DNA from: an uncultured Christensenella sp.
GTDB taxonomy: Bacteria > Bacillota > Clostridia > Christensenellales > Borkfalkiaceae
Direction: 5' to 3'
Assembly: GCA_905212395.1 (NCBI GenBank)
Contig: CAJMEI010000008.1
Location: 1-14,292, forward strand
DNA length: 14,292 nucleotides
Under the pieces are notes generated by a model. The model did no database searches. It was not told where the DNA came from and was given only the letters and a program-made list of their open reading frames with translations. Of this stretch, positions 14,276 to 14,292 are shown in pieces. Position 1 is the first letter of the stretch. Every line of letters starts with the position of its first letter. The translations under genes were made by a program, and so were the position numbers.

Positions 14276-14292
14276 AAACATTTCAGTTTTTT

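Overview
The window looks like chromosome from a low-GC, endospore-forming Bacillota, most likely a Clostridia relative. The evidence is a block of sporulation and germination genes (a SipL-type DUF3794/LysM protein, SpoIIR, SleB, YpeB and small CotF-like proteins), a low-GC codon style and strong AGGAGG ribosome binding sites. No phage, IS element, CRISPR array, rRNA or tRNA gene was seen.

Layout. (1) Positions 22-3923, plus strand, form a tight co-directional block: a GH27 alpha-galactosidase-like enzyme, a 64-residue Cys-rich protein, a FatA-type acyl-ACP thioesterase, tilS and hpt. Several genes overlap by 1-4 bases and the block ends at a perfect 16-bp hairpin. (2) Positions 4089-7001, minus strand, hold one large ABC transporter whose ATPase and MacB/FtsX-type permease are fused, with its own consensus promoter. 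(3) Positions 7231-13386, minus strand, are read in the order sipL, ispE, spoIIR, sleB, ypeB, a 61-residue coat-like protein, and a CotF-like protein. This is a sporulation island with one isoprenoid gene (ispE) inside it. (4) Positions 13671-14192, plus strand, encode a two-zinc-ribbon protein with a very acidic tail, transcribed divergently from sipL behind a near-consensus sigma-A promoter.

How the genes work together. In the sporulation block, SipL belongs to coat assembly in the mother cell. SpoIIR is the forespore signal that switches on sigma-E. SleB with YpeB forms the cortex-lysis pair used at germination, and the CotF-like pair are probable spore proteins. Promoter-like sequences fit this: a sigma-E-like element before sipL and a sigma-F-like element before spoIIR.

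Two features deserve most attention. First, the same unusual junction occurs twice, ispE/spoIIR and ypeB/coat gene. The intrinsic terminator of the upstream gene has a 3' arm that is the Shine-Dalgarno sequence of the downstream gene, and its T7 run ends directly at the ATG. A forespore-type promoter appears to be nested in the same hairpin, so that only transcripts started inside it would expose the ribosome binding site. Second, ypeB carries a lysine-rich N-terminal extension of about 220 residues whose coding sequence is split by a one-base frame change in two long poly-A runs (A21 and A29 on the coding strand). This could be an assembly error, phase variation or slippage decoding.
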